Positions 10,345 to 21,372 of a stretch of DNA of 64,000 nucleotides are shown here, piece after piece. Position numbers and translations under genes: made by a program. The stretch's first letter is position 1; each line of letters opens with the position of its first letter. The notes under the pieces are model-generated. The model saw only the letters and a program-made list of their open reading frames with translations. It searched no databases and was not told the origin of the DNA. The DNA is from Magnolia sinica (lineage: Eukaryota; Streptophyta; Magnoliopsida; Magnoliales; Magnoliaceae): positions 19,792,001-19,856,000 of the forward strand of contig NC_080581.1 of assembly GCF_029962835.1 (NCBI RefSeq). Reading direction: 5' to 3'.

Positions 10345-10960
10345 TAGAGATCATTTTATGGCATGATCCCAAGATTGGATATTGAATCATATCCAAGGCT
10401 CAAGTGGACCACACCACAGGAAAAATGAGAAGAATGATCTCCACTTTATCAAATGGGTGCCTTTTTCTTATAGTAATGTCAGTGACTTTAAGGAGAGCGT
10501 GACAACGTGCTTCCCATATGATATAAATATTTCCCATCGAACCTTTTCACAAGGGCACACATACATGGATGAAGTAAAAACAAAAATTTCGCTTGATTCA
10601 AAACTTGGCTCCCAAAAAGTTTTCACCAATAGCTGTTCAATTCTTATGGATCACAGAAGTTTTGGTATTTGTTTTTCAATCCTTCGACCTGTATATGAAC
10701 ATATCAAAAGGTTGGATGGAAAATAAATGACACGGTGGACTCTAAGTTTCAATGGTGTACATCCTTAGCACCACTGCTTCCTGTGGTGTGATCCACTTGA
10801 GGATTGGATCTAACTTATTTTTGGTATCATAGTTTAAAATGATATGAAACAATTGATGGATGATGTGGAAAAAATTCATACATCATAGTGGCCCCTCAGT
10901 AGCTGTCGGAGCCTCTGCTGGTGCCAAGATCCGAACAGACGGGGAAGTACCTAATCCGGT
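10345..10960. mobile_element. Family-A palindromic MITE
   Basis: This has the left arm with CTCAAGTGGACCACACCAC, the central GTATATGAACATATCAAAAG block and the complementary right arm ending near CATACATCATAGTGGCCCC. The right side continues into GGGGAAGTACCTAATCCGG, the extended terminus seen on several family-A copies. Confidence 0.65.
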
Positions 10961-11090
10961 ACCCGTTTCTGCGGCGAATTCAACTTAAACTTTGAATATA
11001 CTTCAAATTTCAATATTGGGATCTGGTAAAACGGTTGGACGGTGTCCATGGATACATTAATCACGTGGGCTCCGTTATACTAATACTCAG

Positions 11091-11640
11091 CACGCAATCC
11101 GCTCACGCCTGGACGCGGATTAGATACTGACAAGGTCAGTAGCCAAATGGCTACTGAAGTGACGTCACCAAGCCATGTGGACCCACCATGATGCATGCCT
11201 TGTATCCGTACCATCCAACCATTTGTAGGATCGTTCTATGGTATGAGAAAAAGAATGAGATTGATCTAAAGTTCAAGTGGACTTATCATGATGTATTTTT
11301 GAGATCCAACCTATTCATAAGATAATACAGAGATAGATGAAGTGAAAACAAAAATATCAGCTTGATTGGAAACTTCTGTGGCCCCTAAGAAACTTTGAAT
11401 GGTGGATGTCACTGTCCCCACTATTTTTTAAGGTGGGGTTCACTTGAACTTTAGATCTATCTCATTCTTTTTTATCATGCCATAAAACGATCTCTCTAAA
11501 TGGATGGACAGTATTGATAAAACACACGCATCATGGTGAGGTCCACAGAGTTTGGTGACATCACTTCAGTAGTGATTTGGCTACTTACCTTGTTAGTATC
11601 TGATCCGCGCCCCTCACGCCCGTGGAAACGGATTGTGATT
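11091..11640. mobile_element. Family-A MITE with ~100-bp terminal inverted repeat
   Basis: The left end (CAATCCG, then GGACGCGGATTAGATACTG, AAGTAGCC-like words and ACTGAAGTGACGTCACCAA) recurs inverted at the right end as far as CGGATTGTG at 11639. This is the clearest view of the full family-A terminus. I could not identify a target duplication. Confidence 0.75.
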
Positions 11641-11800
11641 TAAGTCCCTCTAATTTTTGGTATCAAACCATAAAATGATCTTTAAAAATGGATGAACGGA
11701 ATGGATGAAACACATACATCATGGTAGGGCCCACAGAGCACTGACCACAGCCACGGGTCTAGTGGCAGGGGGAGTAGCCAATCCCTTTCCGTCTGTGCGG
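11641..11800. mobile_element. Family-A right end, partial
   Basis: Only the right arm is present (AAAATGGATGAACGGAATGG, then CATACATCATGGTAGGGCCC), ending in AGTAGCCAATCCC. It abuts the next copy. Confidence 0.55.
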
Positions 11801-12300
11801 GGCTACCCTGATGTACCTGCTTTATCGGAAGGGGATTGGCTGGTGTACCGCACATCAGCCACCTGGCTGATGTGTTGATATCACCAAGTTCTGTGAGCCC
11901 CATCATAAGTTAAGTGTTATATCCAAACCGTCCGTCCATTTTTAAATATTGTTCTAAGGGTTGAGATACAAGCATCAAATGGACACACTGCAGAAAGCAG
12001 TGAGAGATTGAACCTCTACCATTAAAATCTTCTCGGGGTCACAAAAGTTTTGGATCAATTTGATATTTTCCTTTCATTATCATCCATGTTTGTGTGACCT
12101 TATGGATAGATTGGATGGAGAAAAAATATTATGGTTGGCCTCTTAATTCTTAACAGGTTAAAATATTTTCCCACTACTATTTCTGATGTGGTCCACTTAA
12201 GCTCTGGATATGAGTCATTTTTTTCTTTTTCCGCACATGCTCTAAAATGAACTGGGTGTAAATAGAACCTTCACATAGCTGGTGTGTTGTACAGTAGCTA
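11801..12300. mobile_element. Family-A MITE, diverged
   Basis: The left end GGATTGGCTGG and TGATATCACCAAGTTCTGTG are followed by the CCGTCCGTCCATTTTTAAAT block. The right arm (TGGTCCACTTAAGCTCTGGA) is degraded before the terminus. Confidence 0.55.
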
Positions 12301-12339
12301 ATCAGCTGTCCTCTCTTTTATAGTTTCCATTTTAATATA

Positions 12340-12580
12340 TGGGCAAAAAAGTTGGCAGATCCAGTACTCAAGTGGGCCACACGGCAGATGACTCTCGCAT
12401 TTAATGCAACGTGTATTTAATGCTTTGTGCATTTAATGCAATCAAAGGTTATTAGTTGGTGTGGTCCACTTGAGCCTTGGATCTGACTTATTTTTAGACT
12501 CATATTTTAAAATGATCTGAGTGAAAGGATGGACGGTGTGGATAAACAGATACATCACGGCCCTCATACAGATCTGACGC
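12340..12580. mobile_element. Family-A MITE, internally shortened
   Basis: The arms GCAGATCCAGTACTCAAGTG and GGTCCACTTGAGCCTTGGAT surround a short spacer with repeated TGCATTTAATGC-like words. The right end reads GGACGGTGTGGATAAACAGA. Confidence 0.6.
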
Positions 12581-13150
12581 AATCTGCTTCTCCATTTCCA
12601 CCGTTGGCAGTTGGTGGATGATTAGATTACTTTACACCTACATTTTCAGTGCGACTGCATGCACCGAAGTGAATTCCTACCTGCTAGCCAGCTTGAGGTA
12701 AGGAGCTTTGGCCGAAAGGGCATGGATCTTTTATCACGAGTCACGAGTTTCCTGTGTTTTGCAAGACTAAAAGAGAAAATTCAAATAAATGTAAGTGTGG
12801 TTGGCAAGAGATGGGTCGCTTTCATGATGAAAGAAGAGAAAGTTGGGTAAGCCGCCCATTAAATCATAGACCATGGTGGGTCATGTGGTTGAATGCATGG
12901 CTTACATATTCCACATTATACACTTATTTTTAATTTCGACAAGTGGGTCTGATGGTTCATCAATCAAGATCTTCAATTGTTCATCTCCAGCTGTTGATGG
13001 TGTGTGTCTCAAAAATCTCCTTGATAGGACAATCTTAACCCTTTGATTTCTAGGCCTTAGATGAACGGCTAAGAGATAAATACAAAGATGGTCCACTGAA
13101 TAGAACGATGGTTTGGATTACCCAAACATGGCTCTACTTATCAGAACTGA
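12581..13150. other. Unassigned DNA
   Basis: There are only short unsupported ORFs and no transposon ends I can fix. Some blocks such as GGTGGGTCATGTGG recall other repeats of the window. Confidence 0.35.
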
Positions 13151-13154
13151 ACAA

Positions 13155-13590
13155 CGTGCATGATGTGCAAATATGTGGGCCTGGATTTAGTCAGCTCGTG
13201 ACCCTAGGGCCCACTTCGATGTATGATGTTGTGTTGAATATCCATGCTCGCCGTCCATCCGTTTTGCCAGCTCATTTTAAGGGATGGACTTAAAAGTGAA
13301 GCAGACCTAAATCCCAGGTGGACCACACCACCGTGATCATTGAAGGCCATCCAATCTGTTGATAAGGTTAAACGGACCTGGATGAAGGGGAAACATAAAT
13401 ATCAGCTTCATCCAAAACTTTTGTGGCCCACAAAATTACAGTTTTTACCCGTCAATCATTACCATTTCCTATGGTGTGGTCCACCTGAGATTTGGATCTG
13501 CTTCAGCTTTGAGTCTATGCCGCTAGCAAAATGGATTGACAAGGTTGATATACATCACATGCATAGAGGTTGGGCTCACACCTGACTCAA
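13155..13590. mobile_element. Family-A related MITE (subfamily with GGATGGACTTAAAAGTGAAG)
   Basis: The left arm has CCGTCCATCCGTTTTGCC and AAATCCCAGGTGGACCACAC. The right arm has GGTGTGGTCCACCTGAGATT and GGATTGACAAGGTTGATATA. The arm sequence differs from the other copies, so it is best called a subfamily. Confidence 0.6.
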
Positions 13591-13629
13591 TCTGCGCCCT
13601 AGATATGTTGGCCATTGATCATATGATTT

Positions 13630-16603
13630 TGTAACACCCTGAAAATCGGGGGTCGCGCATACGCTCAACTCCCGAGTTCCCGAGAGTCACTTTTAACCGA
13701 TTTCCATTAATGCGTTTAATTAGGTTTAATTGCGCAACCTGAAATTTTCTGGAACATGAAACATAACCACACCAGTCTACTGAAATGAGCGAAAAACAAA
13801 CATACATCTATATACATGTCCAAAGGAATAAAAGGGGCGCACGCGACGCTACCCAATAAAATTACAAAAGAATAGCAAGACGAAAAGAATAAAACTGAGC
13901 CCCCCGCTCAGTGATCCAATCCCGCCTCTCAAGCTAGCGGAGAACCCTTCATCAATTGAAAATAGGATAGCTCGTCCTCCTCCTCGAAGCTCGCCTCACC
14001 AGGCTCCTCTGCCCCTGAGTCACCTGCATCTATGAACGGGTCTGGTTGGTGTTTTAAAACACCGTCCCATAGTGGGAGTGAGTGATCAACTCAGTGGGTG
14101 CTATTAGTCTTAAGTTATCACAGGCATCAATTATAATATGACCTCAATGAAAAACAGTCAAGCATAGACGTCTAACTAATCTTATTAATGCGCATGCATG
14201 CAGGATGATATGATGCATGCCCTCACCACAACGCTCCCTCGAGCGACACCATCTAACGATCGCAAATGACAACACTCCCTCAGTGCGACCTCGACTGCCG
14301 AGTCGCCACCCTAACTAGTGCGATGCAATGCGATTGTGTTATCCGAGTTATTAGTTAGGTCCATTCATCCAGCCGATTGGGGAATTTGGTACACCCCACG
14401 TATCATCGCCCTAAACTGGTTGCAAGGCCAAGACCCCCCAATGCGTGAAGCCGAGACCCCGCGGTCCGTGATCCCGTCGGGTTCCTTATCTCCGACTTCA
14501 AGCACATGAGGAGTGCCGAGAGAAAGGGATCGCTCGCGGTCATTACGGGGAGACGCGGTACCCCAGCATAGGCCGACAGCTCGGACACAGTGTCCCATTC
14601 CACCATGCCCGGCTCACGAGGCTGTGGACCAATTTCAAGTGGGTTATTGATGGGCTACCACGGTTGTAGGGTATTCCAGGTTCCATACATGTGTGAGCAA
14701 ACAGGGTTAACAATCAAGGTTGGTCAGATAGTAGGCTAGACCGCACGAGTCAGGCGAGCGTGAGGCATGTGACATCGGACACAAGGGACCCATGTAGTCG
14801 AGCTACAGCCACCCGAACACACCCGCCCAAACCCACGAGTCCAACCATAGCATAGTCCTATCGATGGGACTACCGTCTCTCCTCAAGTTCCTGACCAACC
14901 TAAGAGGGTGAGGGAACCCATAACATGTCAACTATCCAACTTATCAACAAGCATAATGATATCATATTCACAGGCATCTCAACCATACAAGAATGGATAT
15001 TCCTGTGAGCAAGCGAACATTATTAAGATCAAAGTGCATGTGATAGTGTGGGTTTGTGAGGAAGTTAAGCACTTCCTCCATCTTGAGAAATCATATGTAC
15101 AAGAGTGATAAATCATACATCCTATGAAGCAACATCACATGAGAAAATTAAACAAGTCATGAACATGTAATCATCCATACACAAATCATGTGAGAGGCAA
15201 GAACAATCACCACAAGAGTCAATTCAATAATTCCATATTATTTCAACAAACCTAAAATTCCTAGGATTTCTCTAGATTCTCTAAATATGACATCCAAGCA
15301 ACCAAAATTATTAATCTTGTATTAAAATTGGTGCTAGGTCACCTAAGAACAATAGTCCGCACCTTCGGATTCGTTGGAGGCTTGGGAACGACCTAGGAGC
15401 GTAGATTTTTGGGTTCGAATTGCCGGAATCCCTAAAGCATACATTTGTATGTTAGAGTCTCATGTAAGTCTCTCCTCTACACAAGGGTTTTAAGCAAAAA
15501 GGGATGAAGGATCTTACCTAGACGATCATCGGACGATCCTTGGGGTTGTAGTGTTGGGTTTTTCCTTTGGAAAAATGATAGGGAGATGCAAGATCGGCTT
15601 CCTTAGTCCCCACCTCGATATAAGGTCCACTTAGAATCACCTCCTCTCACACTATCCTCTTCTCTTGGCTCCTTCACTCTCTTTCTCTCTTGGTGGTTGT
15701 GGCAAATGAGGGAGAGTTATGAGAGTTAGGGTTTATCCCCTAGATTTGAGCCCTTTGGCCTTAAGTCTCCTCAAATTTCCAAAATGGCCTACTAGGACTC
15801 ACTTTTGGAGTTGGAGTGGCCCTAACACTCCTTTAGCCACCAAATTTGGTGGGTAGGTGCTCTATGGCCTGATTAGGGCCCGTGTAAAATTTGGAAATAA
15901 ACGGGTGAACGGTCGTGGGGTTTGAGTCAACGGTTCTGATCTTTAAACGGCTCTGAGAGGTCCATTCTGGTGATTGGAGTGGTTCAGGTGGTCCTCCGGC
16001 TATGAATTTCATAGAATAGCAGCTCCATGGCCCGATGAAGGGCCATGCAAAATTTTGGGACGATCGGATCTGGGGTTGGGTCGCACGGGCCCGATTTGCG
16101 ATCAACGGTCACCGTTCCACGATCGGGTCCCAGAGTTTGTGGACGGGTGTAGGAAAATTCATTAGACCTCCATCGTAAATGTGGAAGAGATCCGACGGTT
16201 GGATAGCCTGGTATCTCGGTTACATTTGCAAGCGCCAAATTTTGGTCCTGGCATTGGTGGGGGTGCATTTAGTCAGTGGCAGATCCCACTTCTGGGTGTC
16301 CGCTGGGTCTGTGGTCCGCGATGGTCCACAAGCCCAGTGAGCTCTATGGTTCTCTAAATTTTTAGATTTTTCTGACATTCCCGCGTCGCGGTATAGCCCG
16401 TACGGGCTATTGCTAAGCGTAAATGGTCATCCGGCTTGGCGGCCCGCACTTGGTCTTGTCATGACCTGTCTGGTTTATTCAAATGGGCTAATCCTAGGTT
16501 AATTAGCTTATGGTACCCCACCGCATATGGTTTAAACGAATGGTCCTGCGAAAATCTTACGTGGACGCCCCAGGACACTGTACTGGTTGGACGAGATGTT
16601 ACA
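13630..16603. mobile_element. Long solo LTR (2974 bp), probably Ty3/gypsy
   Basis: It starts TGTAACACCCTGAAAATCGG and ends GACGAGATGTTACA, flanked by a perfect 5-bp duplication GATTT (13625-13629 and 16604-16608). Length is 2974 bp with no gag or pol domains, so I read it as a solo LTR. TGTAACACCC starts are common among long plant Ty3/gypsy LTRs. Inside are dinucleotide-poor GC-rich blocks (14220-14620) and a CT-rich tract (15645-15695). An inverted fragment of its last ~0.83 kb occurs at 21373-22208, so the family has at least one more copy nearby. Confidence 0.8.
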
Positions 16604-16608
16604 GATTT

Positions 16609-16995
16609 CTTGTATAAAGTCCACTTCAAGAGATGAGGGCATTTGGATGGACCAAAGGGTCGAAATGGGTTGGGTCAATCTGGTGTGTGACTGAACCCAA
16701 CTCAATTTGGATATGAAATTAGATGCACGAGGTCAAGTCTAGATTACTGGCTCAATTATCAAATGCGTTGGGTTACAAACCATCCAAGTTAACATGACTT
16801 TCCTTCGTGCCGAACATAAGCATGCATGCATGACCCAAGTTTCACTTAAATTGGGTCTACAAGCGAGTTTAAAAACTTTCTTACAATTTAAGAGAATTAA
16901 TAAAATTGAATAAAATGTAAAAACTTACTTATAAATGCATTTTGATAAATTTTCCAGATTCATCAGAAAGCGCGCGCGTGTGTGTGTGTATGTAT
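16609..16995. other. Unassigned DNA
   Basis: No coding sequence. GGTTGGGTCAA-like words recall degenerate subterminal repeats. It ends in a GCGCGTGTGTGTGTATATATA microsatellite that forms the left flank of the next element. Confidence 0.4.
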
Positions 16996-17002
16996 ATATA
17001 TG

Positions 17003-17481
17003 GGAAAAGGTACTATGCGCTCAACCTCACGAGTCCATCCCATGAGGTCGAGCTGTGTGGGCCCCACCGTGATGTGTTTCGAACATCTACCCCATCAGTC
17101 AGATGCACCATTCCATCAATTTTTGGTGCACCATTAAAACATTCATAATAATTTTTTGGGCCCACCGAGATGTGGTTTGCAAATCCAGCCCATCCATTAT
17201 GTGTGTCCCACTTGGATGAGGGTTCAGACCAAGTTTCAGCAGCATTCAAAACTCAGGTGGGCCCCACCAAGTGCTTTTATATGTTTTAACGGTGTCTTCA
17301 CATGATTTTAGATGGTATGGCCCACCTGAGTTCCGTATACGGCTGATTTTTGGGATATCCCATAATTTAGAGGGGACCCATCAAATGCACGGTGTTGATG
17401 GTCAACACGCATCATGGTGGGGCTCACACAGCTCGACCTCACGGGAGCTAATCGTGAGGTCGAGCGCATAGTACCTTTTCC
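17003..17481. mobile_element. Family-C MITE, copy 1, inside a (TA)n tract
   Basis: The ends are GGAAAAGGTACTATGCGCTC and its inverted match. The terminal inverted repeat continues through CTCACG and GTCGAGCTGTGTG for about 75 bp. Both outer flanks are TATATATA tracts. The interior carries GGGCCCCACCGTGATGTG near the left end and its inverse near the right. There is no ORF of interest. Confidence 0.8.
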
Positions 17482-17489
17482 ATATATAT

Positions 17490-17790
17490 ATGCTTACTTA
17501 TGCACACGTGTCTTAAGTACAAAATCTGAACGGTTCATGTGATCCGGCACCTCATGAATCCCTCAAGGACCAACTTTTAACCTGGTAAAAAGCTTTTGTG
17601 GGCCAAGGGAAACATAAATAGTTTTCTCCCTTGATTTGCCTCTATCTTTGTCATGACCCACTAAGTTTTGAATCAGGTTGAAATTTGGCCTCAGGGGGTT
17701 TCAAGAGATGTTGTATCACATGGACTGTTCAAATTCTATACCGATGATGTGTGCAGCTCTCACTCGAGAAGGTGGGCAGGTGAGCATGAC
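17490..17790. mobile_element. Family-D MITE, copy 1
   Basis: The element begins ATATGCTTACTTATGCACAC and ends GTGGGCAGGTGAGCATGACT, an imperfect terminal inverted repeat. The interior has arms with TTGATTTGCCTCTATCTTTG and TGAAATTTGGCCTCAGGG. It is flanked left by (TA)n and right by CTCTCTCT then ATATATATA. Confidence 0.65.
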
Positions 17791-17810
17791 TCTCTCTTTC
17801 AATATATATA

Positions 17811-18262
17811 GAGAAATGCTTACTTTTTTCTTTTTTTTTTTGGTTAGCTCGTTAGTACACTCCCACTGTCAGTTCACACATCATTGTTAGGAGTGGATGC
17901 CAGGACCTAAGTGTTGAAACGAGGTATCTTTCACTTATGGATCGGGGTGTAAAGAGGAATGCTTACTTGCCCTTAGTTCTCACAAGAACTAGAGAACTTT
18001 GTGGGAACTTTTTGAGAACTCAACACTCGTTATTTGAGTCCAAAATTTGAACTATCCATGTAATGCAACACCCCATGAAACTCCTAAGGCCTAACTTTTA
18101 CCCTAATTAAAAACTTCGGTGGATAAAAGTTGAGCCTTAAGAGTGTCATGGGGTGCTGCATCACTTTGACCGTTCAGATTTTAGGCTTACATCACATGAT
18201 CTTGAAAAGTTCTCATGAGAACCGGTGCGCCGGTGGGAATTCTTCTCTCTCTCTCTCTCTCT
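17811..18262. mobile_element. Family-D MITE, copy 2, split by a SINE
   Basis: The left end GAAATGCTTACT is duplicated around the SINE at 17825-17952 and continues as TGCCCTTAGTTCTCAC. The right end GCCGGTGGGAATTCTTC runs into (CT)n at 18243-18262. The interior contains GAACTATCCATGTAATGCAA and its partial inverse. Confidence 0.65.
17825..17952 (-). mobile_element. tRNA-derived SINE, poly(A)-tailed
   Basis: On the minus strand it ends in an A-rich tail (T-rich at 17825-17842 on plus). It is flanked by a 15-bp duplication with one mismatch (AGAGAAATGCTTACT at 17810-17824, AGAGGAATGCTTACT at 17953-17967). It shares GTTGAAACGAGGTATCT and GGTTAGCTCGTTAGTACAC-type words with the SINE at 49132-49286. 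The box-A region is eroded. Confidence 0.75.
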
Positions 18263-18265
18263 ATT

Positions 18266-18624
18266 TATATGGAGGAATTCTCACCTGCACACTTTCTTAC
18301 ATGAGCACCCGTATGCCCCTTTGCACACATGTCATGCGCACAAAATTTGAATGGTCCACATGATGCATCACCCTTGAAACCTCACAAGTTCAACTTTTAG
18401 CCCGATACAAAACTGTAGTGGGCCATGGCAAAGGGAAACAATTTCCACCCTTGATTTGCATTTCTCTTTGTTATGACCCACTAGAGTTTTAGATCACGCT
18501 GAAAATTGGGCCCATAGAATTTCAAGGGGTGCCACATCACATGGACCATACAGATTATGTACCTATAACACGTGTGCAAAAGTGCGCATCGGTGATCACA
18601 TAAGCAAGCGCGCAGGTGAGCATT

Positions 18625-18626
<2 letters not shown>
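18266..18626. mobile_element. Family-D MITE, copy 3
   Basis: The ends GGAATTCTCACCTGCACAC and GCGCGCAGGTGAGCATTCC are inverted repeats of each other. It is flanked by (CT)n/ATTTATAT on the left and a (TA)n tract of about 45 bp on the right. Inner arms include TTGATTTGCATTTCTCTTTG. Confidence 0.75.

Positions 18627-18672
<46 letters not shown>
18627..18672. repeat. (TA)n microsatellite
   Basis: This is an uninterrupted TA tract that separates family-D copy 3 from family-C copy 2, both of which abut it directly. Confidence 0.95.
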
Positions 18673-18675
<3 letters not shown>

Positions 18676-19204
18676 AAAAGGTACTATGTGCTCGACCTCA
18701 CGATAAGCTCTCGTGAGGTTGAGTTGTGTGGGCCCCACCGTGATGCGTGTCGACCATCAACACCGTGCATTTGATGGGTACCCTTTAAATTATGGGATAT
18801 CTCAAAAATCAACCATATACGGAACTTAGGTGGGCCATACCATCTAAAATCATGTGAAGACACCGTTAAAACATATAAAAGCACTTGGTGGGGCTCACCT
18901 GAAATTTGCATGCATCAGTAACTTGGTCTGAACCCTCATCCAAGTGGAACACACATAATAGATGGGCTGGATTTACCAACCACATCTCAATGGGCCCAAA
19001 AAATGGTTATGAATGTTTTAATGGTGCACGGCCCCTCTCCACTTCTGTATGTGGTGTAGCCCACACAAGTCACGAATTGACTTGATTTTTGAGACCTAGG
19101 CGTCTGACTGATGGGGTAGATGTTCGAAACGCATCATGGTGGGGTCCACACAGCTTGACCTCATGGGACGTACTCGTGAGGTTGAGCGCATAGTACCTTT
19201 TCCC
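18673..19204. mobile_element. Family-C MITE, copy 2, inverted relative to copy 1
   Basis: It starts GGGAAAAGGTACTATGTGC and ends GCATAGTACCTTTTCCC. Its left end matches the right end of copy 1, so the two copies are in opposite orientation. Flanks are (TA)n on the left and (AC)n on the right. Confidence 0.8.
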
Positions 19205-19543
19205 ATACACACACACACACACACACACCCCCGATGATAACAACCAACCTATTAAGCGCACTTGACATCCAACCCTTCCATTGGGTTGGTCCACCCTAAG
19301 CATCATCTAATCCTTATCTACTTATCAGCTAGATCACACCATATAAAATAATTTCTAGCCATAAATAAATAGCAAAAGCTGAAGTGTAGTGCACTTGATG
19401 AGTAGATATTTTGTATATATATTTTTTTTTCTAACAAGGTGATCCTCATGATCAGCCAATGTATTGGATGGGTTGGATGTTAGGGACGAAAGTTGGGTTG
19501 AATGGATCCTATAACTTATAGTCTAACCAGTTAAACTTAAGAC
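19205..19543. other. Unassigned DNA between family-C copy 2 and the duplication
   Basis: After the (AC)n tract there is no coding or transposon signal I can name. Confidence 0.4.
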
Positions 19544-19852
19544 CTTGCACACACGTATATAAGAAAACATGTTTATTTAGGTTTCCAGTGAACTTCTCTT
19601 GTTCTCTAATATAATATGCAACCTGAATGTGAGTAGAATTTAGAAATCTTATAATGTGTTGACCCATTGTATTAAACTAAAGAAGTTCACTAGGTTAATA
19701 AAATAAATAAATAAATCATTTTATGCATCTCAAGCTCTATAATGTATAAAGAAATTAACCTTTAATTCATTTCTACCATATAGAAAACTGTCTAAGGTAA
19801 ATAAATAAATAAATAAGCAATTGAAAATTATAAATAATGTGTTGGGTGTAAC

Positions 19853-20275
19853 TTTTATGTCCACCATTTATCATGTGAGTCCCACCTTTGTTGTGGACCA
19901 TCTACTATGTGGGGCCCACTTGATGTGGACAGTCCATGTGGAACCCACCTTTGATGTCTACTATCCATCATGTATGTCCCAACTTTGTTGTGGATCATCC
20001 ATCGTGTGGGGCCCGACCTTTAATCTAGGGTATGCATCATGTGGGTCCACCTTTAGTGTTAACTTTCCATGATGTTGTCCCATATTCAACGTCCACCATT
20101 CATTATGCCATATTTGATGTGGACGATCGATTGGGTAGGGCCTGCTTGATGTGGATCGTCTATCATATAAGGCTCACCTTTGATATGACCATGCATTATA
20201 TGGGCCCACCTTTGATGTGAACCATTCATCATGTGGGGCCCACCTTCAATACAAGTCATTCATCACACGGGCTTA
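19853..20275. repeat. Degenerate tandem array, GGGCCCACC type (copy 1)
   Basis: A run of roughly 35-45 bp units of the form CATCATGTGGGGCCCACC + TTTGATGTGGACCATC, each diverged. It forms apparent ORFs on the plus strand that have no other coding features. Confidence 0.8.
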
Positions 20276-20679
20276 CTTCGAAGAAATTGTAAAGAGGAGA
20301 AAATGGTCAGGTAGAAGTTACTTAAAAAGTTTAAGAATAAATAAGCTTCATTTAAAAAAAATTCATCTCCAACTTATAAAATCATAATTTATTTACTGAT
20401 TTCTAGACAGATAAGTACTTTAATTGGACTTTTACCGTTAAGCTCTTATATGCCAAACGCTATTTTAGCCTTATTTTGTTAACCACTCTCATTCCATTCG
20501 CATGAGCTGTAAACACGCTTCGTAACCCCACGTAAAGCTTACTTGCCTTTTTTAGAAGCGCTCTTCAAGCTCACATGAAAGAAAGGCCTTGAGTCGAAGC
20601 GGATTCGGCAAAGTGCTTTTCACGTCCATGAAACGGGAAGCGGATTACAACCCGCTGGTCGGTGCTTTCGTAGGCTTTT

Positions 20680-20905
20680 ACTTTAACACGTGGGTTTTAT
20701 CCGCACCGTATATCATTTTTTTAATATTATTTAAGGATATGAATCAAAGAAGAGGTAGATTAAAATCTAAGTGGACTGCACTAAAATAAATAATATTAAT
20801 TGAACTCCCACCATGAAAAACTTACCAGCACACCCTGCAATGTTTATTTGCCATCCAACTAAATTGTGGGCATTCAATCACCACCGTTTCTTGAATCACT
20901 TGAAT
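20680..20905. mobile_element. Family-A remnant in copy 1
   Basis: The arm with TTATCCGCACCGTATATCAT and AAAATCTAAGTGGACTGCAC is present, and the right arm is mostly lost. The same remnant lies in copy 2 near 24375-24600, so it predates the duplication. Confidence 0.6.
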
Positions 20906-20911
20906 TTTTGA

Positions 20912-20915
<4 letters not shown>

Positions 20916-20973
<58 letters not shown>
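20916..20973. repeat. (TA)n microsatellite: the site without family D
   Basis: A plain TA tract of about 58 bp lies between GAATCACTTGAA... and ...TCACAGCCTAAAATGAG. The same two flanks in copy 2 enclose a family-D element, an (AC)n tract, a (CT)n tract and (AT)n. Confidence 0.85.
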
Positions 20974-20976
<3 letters not shown>

Positions 20977-21020
20977 AGCCTAAAATGAGCTGAGAAACTA
21001 GGTGGACAGCATGGATAAAA

Positions 21021-21372
21021 CTAATGTTTTAAATATCGTGGATATTAGTCGATATATCCCATGATATATCTTGTATGTCACATGTGCGATATGAAACTCA
21101 CAAGTAGTGTAATATATCTCACATGTTTGATTCGGTGAGTATTTTTGAAGCTTTATTTTTTTGTAAATTATGTTAAATCAGCGTCAAATTGTTACAAATA
21201 CATAATTTTTTATGTTTTGCATGAAAAAGTATGGATTGAGAGCTTCAAATTTGAGATTTGGAGGAGATGGGCCAAGTTGTGAAAAGTTAAAAAAATCAAA
21301 ATTTCCCATTTGCTTGCAAATCGGTTGCAATCATTGTATCCAAACATAAAATCAAACATGTATGAAACCTAA
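21021..21372. mobile_element. Family-E hAT-type element, 5' part
   Basis: This matches the left half of the complete family-E element at 53617-54352 (GATATATC-rich start, then GTTAAATCA.CGTCAAATTGTTACAAAT). It is truncated at the junction with the inverted LTR fragment. Confidence 0.7.

Larger units (their letters stand above)
19544..21372. repeat. Segmental duplication, copy 1
   Basis: It begins CTTGCACACACGTATATAAG and matches 22209-25480 closely, with only scattered substitutions in the parts I compared. Compared with copy 2 it lacks a 1006-bp block (after GTAAC at 19852) and lacks the family-D element. It is cut at the right by an inverted LTR fragment. No gene is carried. Confidence 0.85.

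Noticed and set aside
19853..20275. Possible CRISPR-like array
   Set aside because: Units vary in length and sequence with no constant repeat/unique spacer pattern, and the context is a plant genome.
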